Source: Dyadobacter koreensis | GTDB lineage: Bacteria > Bacteroidota > Bacteroidia > Cytophagales > Spirosomataceae | Assembly (NCBI RefSeq): GCF_900108855.1 | Contig: NZ_FNXY01000008.1 | Coordinates: 47,603-111,602, forward strand | Reading direction: 5' to 3' | DNA: 64,000 bases | In this document: positions 18,422-26,785 of the stretch, piece by piece | How the letters are laid out: each line of letters opens with the position of its first letter | How positions within the stretch are numbered: position 1 is the first letter of the stretch | The notes under the pieces: model-generated | Database searches by the model: none | The model's input: the letters and a program-made list of their open reading frames with translations, nothing else | Told to the model about the DNA's origin: nothing | Position numbers and translations under genes: made by a program

Positions 18422-18501
18422 GTAATCCCTGGGGATAATTTTTACTTGTTCATTAGAAAGATATATTTCAAGGAAAGATGTTAATTGCTTCCTGCCAAAA
18501 T

Positions 18502-18542
18502 AAAAAGCACCTGAATCAATTTTTAAGATTCAGGTGCTTTTT
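18502..18542 (-). terminator. Hairpin terminator of the yceI-like gene
   Basis: Perfect 16-bp arms 18502-18517 and 18527-18542 with a T run on the minus-strand side. It insulates the haem-locus promoter from the YceI transcript. Confidence 0.88.
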
Positions 18543-18558
18543 CAACAAGAGAAAAAAT

Positions 18559-19089
18559 TTATTTGATTACAGCCTTCATAGTAACTGTTACGATGTCTTT
18601 CAATTTCCAGTTACTTTCTCCTACTTTATAATCAAGCCGGTTAATTTCAAAAGTACTGGAAAGAGCATAACTGCCATCAGCATTTTTTTTTGCTTCAAAG
18701 GGAAGGGTTACAGATTTAGAAACATCTTTAATTGCCAGCGAACCGATTGCCTGATACTTATCACCTTTCTTCTCAATTTTAGAAGATTTAAAACGAATTT
18801 CCGGATACTTTGCAACATCAAAATATTTATCACTTTTCATATCCTTATCACGAGCGTTACTATTCGTTTTAAACGAATTTGTAGTAACAGTCAGATTAAA
18901 GGCGGAAGCATTCAAATTATTCGGATCAAAAATGGCCGTACCTTTTGGCGCATCGAATGTGCCGTTGCAAGTTCCAAGAATAAACTTTACGCTAAAATCC
19001 GTAGAACCCGAAACCACTTTTGATGTTTGAGCATGTACCTGGCAAAAAGCCAGAAAAGCGAAGATTAAAACAGCGAATTTAAATTTCAT
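18559..19089 (-). CDS. YceI-family secreted lipid-binding protein
   Basis: 176 residues from the ATG at 19089. Upstream in-frame codons are open, but this start gives a clean signal peptide (MKFKFAVLIFAFLAFCQVHAQ). The mature part is a YceI-type lipocalin-like barrel: SGSTDFSVKFILGTCNGTFD, the NARDKDMKSDKYFDVAKYP segment and the final KDIVTVTMKAVIK strand. YceI proteins bind polyisoprenoids or other amphiphiles in the periplasm. Ends at a strong terminator; the next gene upstream, a small conserved protein, is 34 bases away on the same strand. Confidence 0.93.
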   Translation of the reverse strand: MKFKFAVLIFAFLAFCQVHAQTSKVVSGSTDFSVKFILGTCNGTFDAPKGTAIFDPNNLNASAFNLTVTTNSFKTNSNARDKDMKSDKYFDVAKYPEIRFKSSKIEKKGDKYQAIGSLAIKDVSKSVTLPFEAKKNADGSYALSSTFEINRLDYKVGESNWKLKDIVTVTMKAVIK

Positions 19090-19123
19090 AGGTGAATTTT
19101 TAAGGTTACAGCCATGCAGGATT

Positions 19124-19462
19124 TTATAATTCTTCCAGAATTGAATCTCCTTCCGACAAATCTCCCGATGTCCATTGCCATTTTTCATACAAACGTATTT
19201 TTCCGTCAGGTTTAATTTCTGGTGTCGATTTACATATGCCTGTTGTGATTTCGCCGCGATCATTAATTTGATGATATCGCATATCCAGGCAACCATTTTC
19301 GTCAACAAGTGCAATTAAATGTCCTGAACGGATATTAGCACCTACGTATTCCGAGGTAAGAAGGTTGCCTGATTGTTTGTAATGAAACTGCATTCCCAGG
19401 TCCACTTCACCATTTTCAGAGTTGGAAAGTGGAATAAAAATTTTGCCGTCGTAATTGATCAT
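19124..19462 (-). CDS. Conserved small cytosolic protein (often annotated n-acetylglutamate-synthase-like)
   Basis: 112 residues starting MINYDGKIFIPLSN at 19462; the frame is open further upstream to 19525, but that extension overlaps the preceding gene and lacks family character. It matches a small family in Bacteroidota and Firmicutes often labelled n-acetylglutamate synthase, with the pattern SENGEV...FHYKQSGNLLTSEY, GHLIALVDENG, MRYHQIN and a C-terminal EKWQWTSGD. The enzymatic label is doubtful, since no acetyl-CoA motif is visible; the repeats look like short beta-hairpins. It follows the DUF1003 gene by 28 bases. Confidence 0.8.
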   Translation of the reverse strand: MINYDGKIFIPLSNSENGEVDLGMQFHYKQSGNLLTSEYVGANIRSGHLIALVDENGCLDMRYHQINDRGEITTGICKSTPEIKPDGKIRLYEKWQWTSGDLSEGDSILEEL

Positions 19463-19490
19463 TGATACTAAATTATATTTACTAATTGTT

Positions 19491-20057
19491 TTAAAGATCA
19501 TTCTTAGTACAAAGACTGTCAACACGCTCGGTTAATTTTTTTAACAATTCCAGCTGTTTCGCCTGCACTTCAAAGAGTGTTTTTATTTGTTCTTCCAAAA
19601 GCAGATCCATTTTTTGATGCAGGCTTCGCACCTCCAATTCTGATTTCATATTGATCAGATAATCATTTTCCGCCCGGATCCGGTCTTTTTCTTCCTGCCT
19701 GTTCTGGCTCATCATAATGATAGGCGCCTGCATGGCCGCAACGCAGGAAAGTACCAGATTCATCAGAATAAATGGATAAGGATCAAATTGTTCCGCTTTA
19801 GGAAGTGTTGAATTGTAGATAATCCATAACACGAGGACAACGCTGAAAATAATAATAAATGTCCAGCTGCCTCCAAATCTTGCCACTTTATCGGAAACCC
19901 GCTGGCCCTGGGTGAGAATTTCCTGCGGCGGATGGGCCAGGTTATCAACAATGAGTTGCTCTTCTGCAAAAGCTTTGGTAACAATATCATGTAATTTTTT
20001 TATCTGCTCATTTTGGTTGGCAAGAATGTCGTCAACTTCATTAATAACTTCGGCCAT
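19491..20057 (-). CDS. DUF1003 membrane protein
   Basis: 188 residues. A cytosolic N-terminal region contains VSDKVARFGGSWTF, typical of DUF1003, followed by two transmembrane helices (about 64-82 and 94-116), a charged segment SQNRQEEKDRIRAENDY, and a C-terminal coiled coil (about 130-185, LHQKMDLLLEEQIKTLFEV...). The function of DUF1003 proteins is unknown. The start codon lies inside the 3' arm of a perfect 16-bp inverted repeat (20053-20101), so initiation is probably controlled by RNA structure or by transcription through a terminator. Followed closely by two small genes. Confidence 0.88.
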   Translation of the reverse strand: MAEVINEVDDILANQNEQIKKLHDIVTKAFAEEQLIVDNLAHPPQEILTQGQRVSDKVARFGGSWTFIIIFSVVLVLWIIYNSTLPKAEQFDPYPFILMNLVLSCVAAMQAPIIMMSQNRQEEKDRIRAENDYLINMKSELEVRSLHQKMDLLLEEQIKTLFEVQAKQLELLKKLTERVDSLCTKNDL

Positions 20058-20101
20058 CTTTAATTCGTGTTTTTCTTTTAAAAGTACGAATTAAAGATGG
20101 C
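20053..20101 (-). promoter_or_regulatory. 16-bp perfect hairpin covering the DUF1003 start codon
   Basis: Arms 20053-20068 and 20086-20101 are exact complements around a 17-base loop. On the minus-strand transcript the 3' arm contains the DUF1003 ATG (20055-20057). It begins 8 bases after the VOC gene's stop, so it may be both the VOC terminator and a translation-blocking element for DUF1003. Confidence 0.75.
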
Positions 20102-20108
20102 TTGCAAA

Positions 20109-20492
20109 TTATTTGACAGACGTAATCCACCAAACATTTCCGCTGGGATCAGTTACCCCGCAGCTGCGGCCGTAATCCTGATCAGCTGGTTCCATAATGG
20201 ATATAGCACCTTGCGACAATGCTTTTTTATACGTTTCGTCAGCATTGTCAACATAAATAAAAAGATTGGCAGTTTCCGTTTTCCATTTTTCAGTACTGTC
20301 GCAAAACATGATTGTACTTCCGTTGATCTGGATTTCTGAATGCATTATGACGTCTGTATCGTCGCGCATTTTCTTGAAAGTTACTACTGCGCCAAAAACG
20401 CTTGTAGTAAAATCGATAAACTTTTCAGATGATTCCAGCATCAGATAAGGCATGATTGCCTGGTGTCCATTGGGGATTTTCATTGTGCTCAT
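20109..20492 (-). CDS. VOC-family (PhnB/glyoxalase-like) protein
   Basis: 127 residues with the beta-alpha-beta-beta-beta repeats of vicinal-oxygen-chelate proteins: AIMPYLMLESSEKFIDFTTSVFG near the start, HSEIQINGSTIMFCDS in the middle, and YGRSCGVTDPSGNVWWITSVK at the end. The PhnB-like subgroup includes 3-demethylubiquinone methyltransferase-like proteins and uncharacterised binding proteins; the substrate cannot be told. A separate 67-base gap divides it from the AraC regulator upstream, on the same strand. Confidence 0.88.
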   Translation of the reverse strand: MSTMKIPNGHQAIMPYLMLESSEKFIDFTTSVFGAVVTFKKMRDDTDVIMHSEIQINGSTIMFCDSTEKWKTETANLFIYVDNADETYKKALSQGAISIMEPADQDYGRSCGVTDPSGNVWWITSVK

Positions 20493-20559
20493 TACTTTTT
20501 GTTTAATGTTTGATCAAATTTAGCACACCTGGAAAGTTGGAAATTGGAAAAACGCGACA

Positions 20560-21369
20560 TTATGCTTCCATGTATTCTGAGCCTTCTGCTTTGCCGGAAA
20601 AGAACAGTTTGGGGTGTTGCCCCGAAAATTCCTTGAAATCATGAATGAAATGAGACTGATCGTAGTACCCGCATTCATAAGCAATCTCGGTTAATGATTT
20701 TTCAGGATTTCCATACATATTCATCGCAGCCTGAAACCGGATTATCCGTGAATATAACTTTGGGCTAAATCCTGAAAATGCTTTGAATTTTCTTTCAAAC
20801 TGGCGTGTCGACAAACAGCTTTGTTCAGCCAATTGCTGAACATTAGCAATTCCTTTTGTTTGAATTATATAACTGATCGTTGAAAATACGGCAGGCTCTT
20901 CGTGATAATTTTTTGCAATCTGTTTTTCCAGAAATTCAGAAATAATGACGACACGCTCATCATTATTTTTTGCCAGCATCATCCTTTCTTGCAGATCGGT
21001 TCCGTGTTGTCCTAGTAAAGTTGGCAGATCAGGCATTTCATTGGTTAACTCATCCGAAGGCATCGAAAATAGGAGAGGTATTGCAAAGGGGTAAAGATAA
21101 ACGCCAAAAATCCCAAAGTTTTGGCGAACAATAAACCGGCGAAAATGCTGTGATTGCCCGTGCAATCCTGAATAAAAAGAGGTTTCAGTTTTGTCAGTGG
21201 CAAAAATTTCATCAAAAGGCGCCTGGTAATGAAAGATCATTTCCGCGCAGCCGTCGGCCATAACCCGGTGTACATATGGTTTTTCCGTATCCACTTCGTC
21301 TTCGAGGATCCAGAAGAAACGGACAAATTTGGCAAGTTTCGGTGGCGGCGCAACGGTTAAATATTTCAT
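20560..21369 (-). CDS. AraC-family transcriptional regulator with DUF6597 sensor domain
   Basis: 269 residues. The N-terminal part (MKYLTVAPPPKLAKFVRFFWILED, then MADGCAEMIFHY) matches DUF6597, a cupin-like sensing domain. Residues of about 165-262 hold two helix-turn-helix motifs of the AraC type (STRQFERKFKAFSGFSPKLYSRIIRFQAA, and SLTEIAYECGYYDQSHFIHDFKEFSGQHP). It probably regulates the adjoining VOC gene or itself; the 67-base gap downstream would allow a shared transcript. Ligand unknown. Confidence 0.92.
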   Translation of the reverse strand: MKYLTVAPPPKLAKFVRFFWILEDEVDTEKPYVHRVMADGCAEMIFHYQAPFDEIFATDKTETSFYSGLHGQSQHFRRFIVRQNFGIFGVYLYPFAIPLLFSMPSDELTNEMPDLPTLLGQHGTDLQERMMLAKNNDERVVIISEFLEKQIAKNYHEEPAVFSTISYIIQTKGIANVQQLAEQSCLSTRQFERKFKAFSGFSPKLYSRIIRFQAAMNMYGNPEKSLTEIAYECGYYDQSHFIHDFKEFSGQHPKLFFSGKAEGSEYMEA

Positions 21370-21803
21370 AGATCAGCAGATGAATTGTCATGAAAACCAT
21401 TCAATATTTAAAAGTGAAGATACGTTTAATGTATAGTTTTGAATCTGATTTTGATCATATTTTTTCGTGAGTGAATCATTTAGCTTGCCAGAATTTATTT
21501 TTATAACTGCCTGTAATGTAAACACAAGGAAATCGATGAACTGACTTTTATCTCAAAACGCGATAGGTATATTTCCGATTTCCTTTAATACATTTGATGA
21601 AAAATTGGGGATGGTGATTTAAATCAGTAGGTGCCGGAATTTGAATTGTCGTCATTTTGTTGAACAATTTGAATTTCAAATCTTGATTTTTTTAGAACTA
21701 ATATCCAAATTAGAATTGTTACTAATAGCAGTTGCTGGAATAGCCGCAAGCTGATAACAAGTTTCTTTACTCAGTCGATTACTAATTATACTCAGTTTCT
21801 GTC
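21370..21803. other. Intergenic region between divergent genes, 434 bases
   Basis: It must carry the promoters of the AraC gene (minus) and the cupin gene (plus). No gene, terminator or strong promoter match was identified. A TACTAAT-like heptamer recurs near 21718-21793, which is weak evidence of anything. Confidence 0.4.
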
Positions 21804-22658
21804 ATGAAATTAGTGCCCATAGAAAAGCGTACCGGACTTACCCGGGAAGAATTTATCGAAAATTATCTTAAACCAAGCCGCCCGGTTGTTTTTACAGATT
21901 TAGCAAAAGACTGGCCTGCCATGCAAAAATGGACATTTGATTGGCTTCGTGAGAACCATGGTCAAATTGAAATTCCATTGGTTGATAATCACATGCACGA
22001 TGCGGATAAATATTTCCAGATAGCCAAGACCATGAAGTTTGGCGATTACTTGTCGCTTATCGAAAAAGGGCCGACGGATTTGAGACTTTTCCTTTTTGAT
22101 ATATTTAAAAAAGCACCATCTCTGACAGAGGATATCCGTTTTCCAACCATCATGGACGGGTTTTTGAAATATTATAAATTTGTATTTTTTGGAGGTGAAG
22201 GTTCAATTACCAACCTGCACTATGATATGGATTGTTCAAATGTATTTTTGACCCAATTCCACACCCGCAAGCAGGTTATTTTATTTTCTCCTGAGGAAAG
22301 CACAAGGCTTTATCAGCACCCATTCACGGTAATGAGTAAAGTGGATCCAATCAATCCGGATTACGAGCGCTTCCCGGCAATGAAAGGTGCGACAGGTTTT
22401 GAAACAACTTTATACCATGGCGAAACAATATTTATTCCTTCGCTTTGGTGGCACTATATCCGATATATTGATGGAGGTTTCAGTCTTGCGTTGAGAGCAA
22501 ATAATTCAGTTTTTACTGCGGTTCGTGGTGGTATGAATCTTGTTCGTCACACCTTCGTAGATAAGGGTATGGCCTCTCTGTTAGGTATTGAATGGCAGCA
22601 TTGGAAAGAGAAGAAAGCAGTGGAAAAAGCACAGCAGCTGATTGCTCAGGAAGCATAG
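21804..22658 (+). CDS. JmjC-like cupin oxygenase (cupin_8 family)
   Basis: 284 residues. Opens with the TREEFIENYLKPSRPVVFTD segment typical of cupin-8 / FIH-like proteins. The iron facial triad can be placed: His and Asp in NLHYDMDCS (about residues 136-138) and the distal His in SLWWHYI (about residue 217). This makes a Fe(II)/2-oxoglutarate hydroxylase of protein or small-molecule substrates likely. The C-terminus is a helical tail ending EKAQQLIAQEA. It stands alone, with a hairpin after it and uvrB next on the same strand. Confidence 0.88.
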   Translation: MKLVPIEKRTGLTREEFIENYLKPSRPVVFTDLAKDWPAMQKWTFDWLRENHGQIEIPLVDNHMHDADKYFQIAKTMKFGDYLSLIEKGPTDLRLFLFDIFKKAPSLTEDIRFPTIMDGFLKYYKFVFFGGEGSITNLHYDMDCSNVFLTQFHTRKQVILFSPEESTRLYQHPFTVMSKVDPINPDYERFPAMKGATGFETTLYHGETIFIPSLWWHYIRYIDGGFSLALRANNSVFTAVRGGMNLVRHTFVDKGMASLLGIEWQHWKEKKAVEKAQQLIAQEA

Positions 22659-22668
22659 AGGAATTCTG

Positions 22669-22706
22669 ACGCATTCCGAAGAAACTATTTTATCTTTGGA
22701 ATGCGT
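22669..22706 (+). terminator. Hairpin after the cupin gene
   Basis: Arms 22669-22682 and 22693-22706 pair over 14 bases with one G-U. There is no clean U-tract, so it may only partly separate the cupin gene from uvrB. Confidence 0.55.
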
Positions 22707-22735
22707 TATGATTTGTATTCCTTTTATGTTTTGAT

Positions 22736-24754
22736 ATGAATTTTGAACTAACTTCCGAATACCAGCCTACGGGAGACCAGCCTGAGGCAATCAGACAACT
22801 TTTAGAGGGAATTGCAGCCGGCGAGCCTGCCCAGACACTTTTGGGGGTAACGGGTTCCGGGAAAACTTTTACAGTAGCGAACGTCGTGGCGGAAATAAAT
22901 CGTCCTACGTTGGTACTGAGCCATAATAAAACTTTGGCGGCCCAGCTTTATGGCGAGTTCAAGCAGTTTTTCCCAAATAACGCGGTTGAATATTTCATTA
23001 GTTACTACGACTACTATCAGCCGGAAGCTTTTATTTCAAGCACAAATACGTATATCGAAAAGGACCTGATGATCAATCAGGAAATTGATAAACTTCGGTT
23101 ACATACCGTTTCTTCGCTTATGAGCGGACGTCGGGATGTGCTCGTCGTTGCTTCTGTGTCCTGTATTTATGGTGCGGGAAACCCGAATGAATATAAAAAG
23201 AGTATTGTAAAAGCAAAGCTCGGTGATATCGTAAGCCGAAACCAGTTTTTGTTCAGACTGGTAGAAATTCTTTACAGCCGTACTGAAGTGGAATTTGGTC
23301 GCGGAACTTTCAGAGTCAAAGGCGATACGGTCGATGTTTATCCTGGTTATGCAGATTTTGCATATCGTTTCATCTTTTTTGGGGATGAGATTGAAGAGAT
23401 TCAGCGTATCGAACCGGATTCAGGAAAGAAAATTTCCAGTGAAAAAGCGGTCTCTATTTTTCCTGCCAATCTCTTCGTAACGGGACGTGATGTACTTTCT
23501 CAATCCATTAAAGAAATTCAGGATGACCTGGTAAAACAGATCAATTATTTTACCAGCAATGGAAGAGTATCAGAAGCGGAACGTGTGAAAGAGCGCACCG
23601 AATTTGATATGGAAATGATGCGGGAACTTGGGTACTGTTCAGGTATTGAAAACTATTCGAGGTATTTTGATAGAAGAATTCCTGGTCAGAGGCCTTTCTG
23701 TTTGCTTGATTATTTCCCTGAAGATTTTCTGATGGTTGTTGATGAAAGTCATGCTACTATGCCACAGCTTAAAGCGATGTGGGGAGGAGACCGTTCCAGA
23801 AAAGAAGCATTGGTAGAATATGGTTTTCGTTTACCGTCGGCTTTGGACAATCGTCCGTTAACTTTCCAGGAATTTGAGGACCTTACGCCACAAACGATTT
23901 TTGTTAGTGCAACACCGGCAGAATATGAATTAAGACGTTCGGATGGTGTTGTGGTTGAGCAGATTATTCGTCCGACAGGCTTGCTCGATCCTGAAATTGA
24001 AGTGCGTCCAAGTTTGAATCAGATCGACGATTTGTTGGAAGAAATTACAATCCGTATCAAACAAGGCGACCGCGTTCTCATCACGACTTTGACTAAAAGG
24101 ATGGCCGAAGAATTGAGCAAATATCTGGATCGTGTGGGTATCAAATGCCGCTATATCCATTCGGAAGTTAAGGCTTTGGATCGGGTTGAAATTCTCCGCG
24201 AATTACGTCTGGGAGTTTTTGACGTATTGGTCGGAGTTAACCTTTTACGTGAAGGATTGGATTTGCCTGAAGTTTCTCTGGTGGCGATCATGGATGCCGA
24301 CAAAGAAGGTTTTCTAAGAGATATCCGATCATTGATTCAAACAATCGGTCGTGCGGCCCGTAACGAAAACGGTAAAGTTCTGATGTATGCTGATGTCATG
24401 ACTGGTTCGATGGAACAGGCCATTGGAGAAACTAATCGTCGCCGTGCTATTCAGTTGGCATATAATGAGGAGCATGGCATTACGCCAAAGACAATTCTGA
24501 AATCGAAAGAAGCGATTATGGAACAAACGTCCGTCGCCGATTCGAAACCAAGAAAAATATATGTTGAGCCATCTGAAATCCGTATAGCGGCAGATCCTGT
24601 TGTTCAATACATGGGTAAAAATGATCTACAAAAACTGATCGTTGAAACCCAGAAAAAAATGGAAAGTGCTGCAAAAGATATGGACTTTCTGGAAGCTGCG
24701 AGGCTGCGCGACGAGCTGTTGCAGTTGAAGGAGCGGGCTAAGGAGAAGGTTTAG
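22736..24754 (+). CDS. uvrB: UvrABC excinuclease subunit B
   Basis: 672 residues, normal length. Damage-verifying helicase-like subunit of nucleotide excision repair. Visible features: Walker A GVTGSGKTF (about residue 40), the beta-hairpin region EYFISYYDYYQPEAFI, Walker B region DESHATMPQL, helicase motifs V-VI (VGVNLLREGLDLPEVSLVAI, QTIGRAARN), and the C-terminal UVR domain (LIVETQKKMESAAKDMDFLEAARLRDE) that contacts UvrC. It stands alone here; a terminator separates it from the convergent toxin gene. Confidence 0.98.
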   Translation: MNFELTSEYQPTGDQPEAIRQLLEGIAAGEPAQTLLGVTGSGKTFTVANVVAEINRPTLVLSHNKTLAAQLYGEFKQFFPNNAVEYFISYYDYYQPEAFISSTNTYIEKDLMINQEIDKLRLHTVSSLMSGRRDVLVVASVSCIYGAGNPNEYKKSIVKAKLGDIVSRNQFLFRLVEILYSRTEVEFGRGTFRVKGDTVDVYPGYADFAYRFIFFGDEIEEIQRIEPDSGKKISSEKAVSIFPANLFVTGRDVLSQSIKEIQDDLVKQINYFTSNGRVSEAERVKERTEFDMEMMRELGYCSGIENYSRYFDRRIPGQRPFCLLDYFPEDFLMVVDESHATMPQLKAMWGGDRSRKEALVEYGFRLPSALDNRPLTFQEFEDLTPQTIFVSATPAEYELRRSDGVVVEQIIRPTGLLDPEIEVRPSLNQIDDLLEEITIRIKQGDRVLITTLTKRMAEELSKYLDRVGIKCRYIHSEVKALDRVEILRELRLGVFDVLVGVNLLREGLDLPEVSLVAIMDADKEGFLRDIRSLIQTIGRAARNENGKVLMYADVMTGSMEQAIGETNRRRAIQLAYNEEHGITPKTILKSKEAIMEQTSVADSKPRKIYVEPSEIRIAADPVVQYMGKNDLQKLIVETQKKMESAAKDMDFLEAARLRDELLQLKERAKEKV

Positions 24755-24763
24755 TGTAAGAGT

Positions 24764-24801
24764 AAATCCGGATAAATGATTATTTAAATTTATCCGGATT
24801 T
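24764..24801. terminator. Terminator between uvrB and the parE-like gene
   Basis: Perfect 14-bp arms 24764-24777 and 24788-24801 with flanking A and T runs. The last codons of the minus-strand toxin gene lie inside the 3' arm. Confidence 0.85.
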
Positions 24802-25079
24802 TGACTTGTGTGGAAAATAGAAATAACAAAAATTGTTTTTAATTTCTCGTCAATCCAATAACAAATCAGATATGGAAAAATCGTTAAAGGTGCAAAACGT
24901 AATTCATTTTCAGATTTAACTGCAAATTTGAATGGATTATCACTGATGCGTTTCAACGAACTGGAAACCTCGTTGAAAAATCTATTTCCTAATCCGGATT
25001 GTTTTTCATTGTACCAATCAAATGCATCTGATAATTCAATTTCAGCATCAGCAATGAGCTCTACGCTATACTGACTCAT
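24780..25079 (-). CDS. ParE/RelE-superfamily toxin
   Basis: 99 residues of the type II toxin fold: VELIADAEIELSDAFDWYNEKQSGLGNRFFNEV, then PFKFAVKSENELRFAPLTIFPYLICYWID and a final FVISIFHTSQNPDKFK. The ALxDIxxAxxWY-like opening and the H-T-S-x-N/R-P ending are typical of ParE-like toxins, which usually poison gyrase. It overlaps the antitoxin gene upstream by 14 bases. The C-terminal codons are part of the terminator hairpin shared with uvrB. Likely autoregulated with its antitoxin. Confidence 0.88.
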   Translation of the reverse strand: MSQYSVELIADAEIELSDAFDWYNEKQSGLGNRFFNEVSSSLKRISDNPFKFAVKSENELRFAPLTIFPYLICYWIDEKLKTIFVISIFHTSQNPDKFK

Positions 25080-25281
25080 ATTCTCTTTTTATTTCTTCCC
25101 AGGATCTGGATCCTATTTTACCTTCGATTAAATCTTGTTTCCGCTTAACAAGATCTGCCAGTTTTTCATCAGAAACATAAAAATCATTGTCAAGGGCAAA
25201 CTTGATTTGTATTTTTTCTTCCTCATTCAAGCCTTTAATAGTCTCAATAAGTTGATCGATTGAAAGATTTACAGATACCAT
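25066..25281 (-). CDS. Antitoxin of the ParE-type pair (addiction-module family)
   Basis: 71 residues. It resembles the addiction-module antitoxin family: a helical N-terminus (LSIDQLIETIKGLNEEEKIQIKFAL), a central LADLVKRKQDLIEGKIGSRSWEEIKREYE, where the SWEEIKREY end is characteristic and likely wraps the toxin. It precedes and overlaps the toxin by 14 bases, the standard order. The short protein has no obvious HTH or ribbon-helix-helix domain, so autoregulation is not certain. Confidence 0.82.
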   Translation of the reverse strand: MVSVNLSIDQLIETIKGLNEEEKIQIKFALDNDFYVSDEKLADLVKRKQDLIEGKIGSRSWEEIKREYESV

Positions 25282-25374
25282 ATTACAACATTTTGCTAAA
25301 AATCGTCAGTTTATAGTACAATATACAAAATAATGAGCTGAATATACTGTCTTATTTATAGGTTAAGGGCTATT

Positions 25375-25914
25375 TCAAACCACCTCAATATTTTCTTTCA
25401 ATAACGCTACAGCTTCAGTCCAGTTATTAACTCTCGTGTGTTTGTTCACGTTGATATTATGGCCCGCCGTAAACAGGATTGGCATTCCCTTATGAAAATC
25501 AAGATTTTTTAAATGATCGTCAATCAGAAAGTCAGTACTGATCACACTTTTATCTCCGCAAAAAATAATATTTTTCCAGGAAATGAACGGGAAGTGTTCA
25601 GCCAGCCAGTCGTGTTTTTCCAGTAGTGAATTTGGGAATTCCATCGCCGCCGACACGATATAGATTTCAAAATCTTTCTGTATTTCTTTCAACGCCTCAA
25701 CGGCACCTGCCATAAGCGGCGCATTACGGAAAAAACCGGGTTTGTATAAAAGACTTCTCGCCTTATCAGGATCGGGGAAAGCAAAATCTTCTGGTTTTCC
25801 CAACAGATCTTTTTTATCAACGCGAACACCGAATTCCTGTTCGTATAAATTTATCCAGTTCGTTTCAATATCGGCTATGACATTATCCATGTCGATGGCT
25901 ACTGTTTTCTTCAT
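25375..25914 (-). CDS. 5'(3')-deoxyribonucleotidase (NT5C family, HAD superfamily)
   Basis: 179 residues from the ATG at 25914 (MKKTVAIDMDNVIADI). The frame is open to 25986, but the HAD nucleophile motif DMDNV belongs at the N-terminus, so the nearer start is chosen. DMDNVIADI supplies the two Asp residues, YIVSAAM the motif-II Ser, and FLIDDH the acidic motif IV. These enzymes dephosphorylate deoxynucleoside monophosphates. Divergent from the DeoR-family regulator 121 bases away; many DeoR regulators control nucleoside or sugar genes, so control is possible but unproven. Confidence 0.88.
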   Translation of the reverse strand: MKKTVAIDMDNVIADIETNWINLYEQEFGVRVDKKDLLGKPEDFAFPDPDKARSLLYKPGFFRNAPLMAGAVEALKEIQKDFEIYIVSAAMEFPNSLLEKHDWLAEHFPFISWKNIIFCGDKSVISTDFLIDDHLKNLDFHKGMPILFTAGHNINVNKHTRVNNWTEAVALLKENIEVV

Positions 25915-26007
25915 TTTTCTGTTAAAGATTTTATTTTTATGCGATTTTATGCAACAAATGTAAATACTATTTGCAATAATTTGCAACTTTAATATTTAAT
26001 ATATTAT

Positions 26008-26015
26008 TATATTTG
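26008..26015 (+). promoter_or_regulatory. Promoter -7 element for the DeoR-family gene
   Basis: TATATTTG matches the Bacteroidota TAnnTTTG consensus, 20 bases before the ATG at 26036. A TTTG lies about 24 bases upstream, somewhat far for -33. Three TTTGCAA copies (about 25970-26018) in the intergenic region could be operator sites. Confidence 0.5.
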
Positions 26016-26035
26016 CAAAAAGTTGAATTGATATT

Positions 26036-26785
26036 ATGCTTAAAGAAGAACGGTTTCAGTTGATTCTTACTCAGCTTGGACAAGATCAGAAGGTTCATCT
26101 AACTGATCTGAGCCATGTTTTGAAAGTATCAGAAGATACGGTACGCCGTGACATTAAGGAACTTGCCGATCAGGGATTGTTAAAATCTGTCAGGGGAGGG
26201 GCTGTGCCTCACTCGCCTGGTCCGCATCGTTTTAAAGATCGCGTTGAGTATGGAAATGATCAAAAGCAAATTATTGCAAACAAGGCTTTACGTTTTCTAA
26301 AAGACGGGCAGGTTGCCATTTTTGACGGAGGAACATCTGCCATGTTAATTGCGCAGGCTTTGCCGAAAGATATTCAACTGACGGTCGTAACAAACAGCTT
26401 TCCAATCGCCAGTATTTTGGAAGAACATGAAAAAGTAGAAGTGTTATTTGCCGGCGGCAGGCTTTTGAAAAACTCCTTTGTTACCATTGGAAATGAAACG
26501 ATTCAATATTTCCGAAAATTCAGAGCAGATATATGCTTTTCAGGAATATGCAGTATTCATCCTGAACTGGGTGTAACTGGTCCGGATTATGAAGAAAGTG
26601 AGGTGAAAAGAGCCATGGTTGAGTCTTCAAGGGAAATTATAGCGCTCTCTACTTTGGAAAAACTCGGAACCGCCGAGGCATATTATGTTTGTCCGACCAA
26701 TCAGTTAACGACAATTATAACCGATCAGCCGGACAATCTGGATGCATTTGAAATCTATAAAGTGATGGGAATTAAAATGGTTTAG
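26036..26785 (+). CDS. DeoR/GlpR-family transcriptional regulator
   Basis: 249 residues. The N-terminal winged helix (RFQLILTQLGQDQKVHLTDLSHVLKVSEDTVRRDIKELADQG, then LLKSVRGGAVPHSPG) is typical for DeoR family. The DeoR C-terminal sensor domain follows, with GGTSAMLIAQALP and TVVTNSFPIASIL near 100-125, a Rossmann-like fold that senses a phosphosugar. Its effector is unknown. Divergent from the deoxyribonucleotidase gene. Its final four bases overlap the stop codon of a small convergent gene. Confidence 0.93.
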   Translation: MLKEERFQLILTQLGQDQKVHLTDLSHVLKVSEDTVRRDIKELADQGLLKSVRGGAVPHSPGPHRFKDRVEYGNDQKQIIANKALRFLKDGQVAIFDGGTSAMLIAQALPKDIQLTVVTNSFPIASILEEHEKVEVLFAGGRLLKNSFVTIGNETIQYFRKFRADICFSGICSIHPELGVTGPDYEESEVKRAMVESSREIIALSTLEKLGTAEAYYVCPTNQLTTIITDQPDNLDAFEIYKVMGIKMV

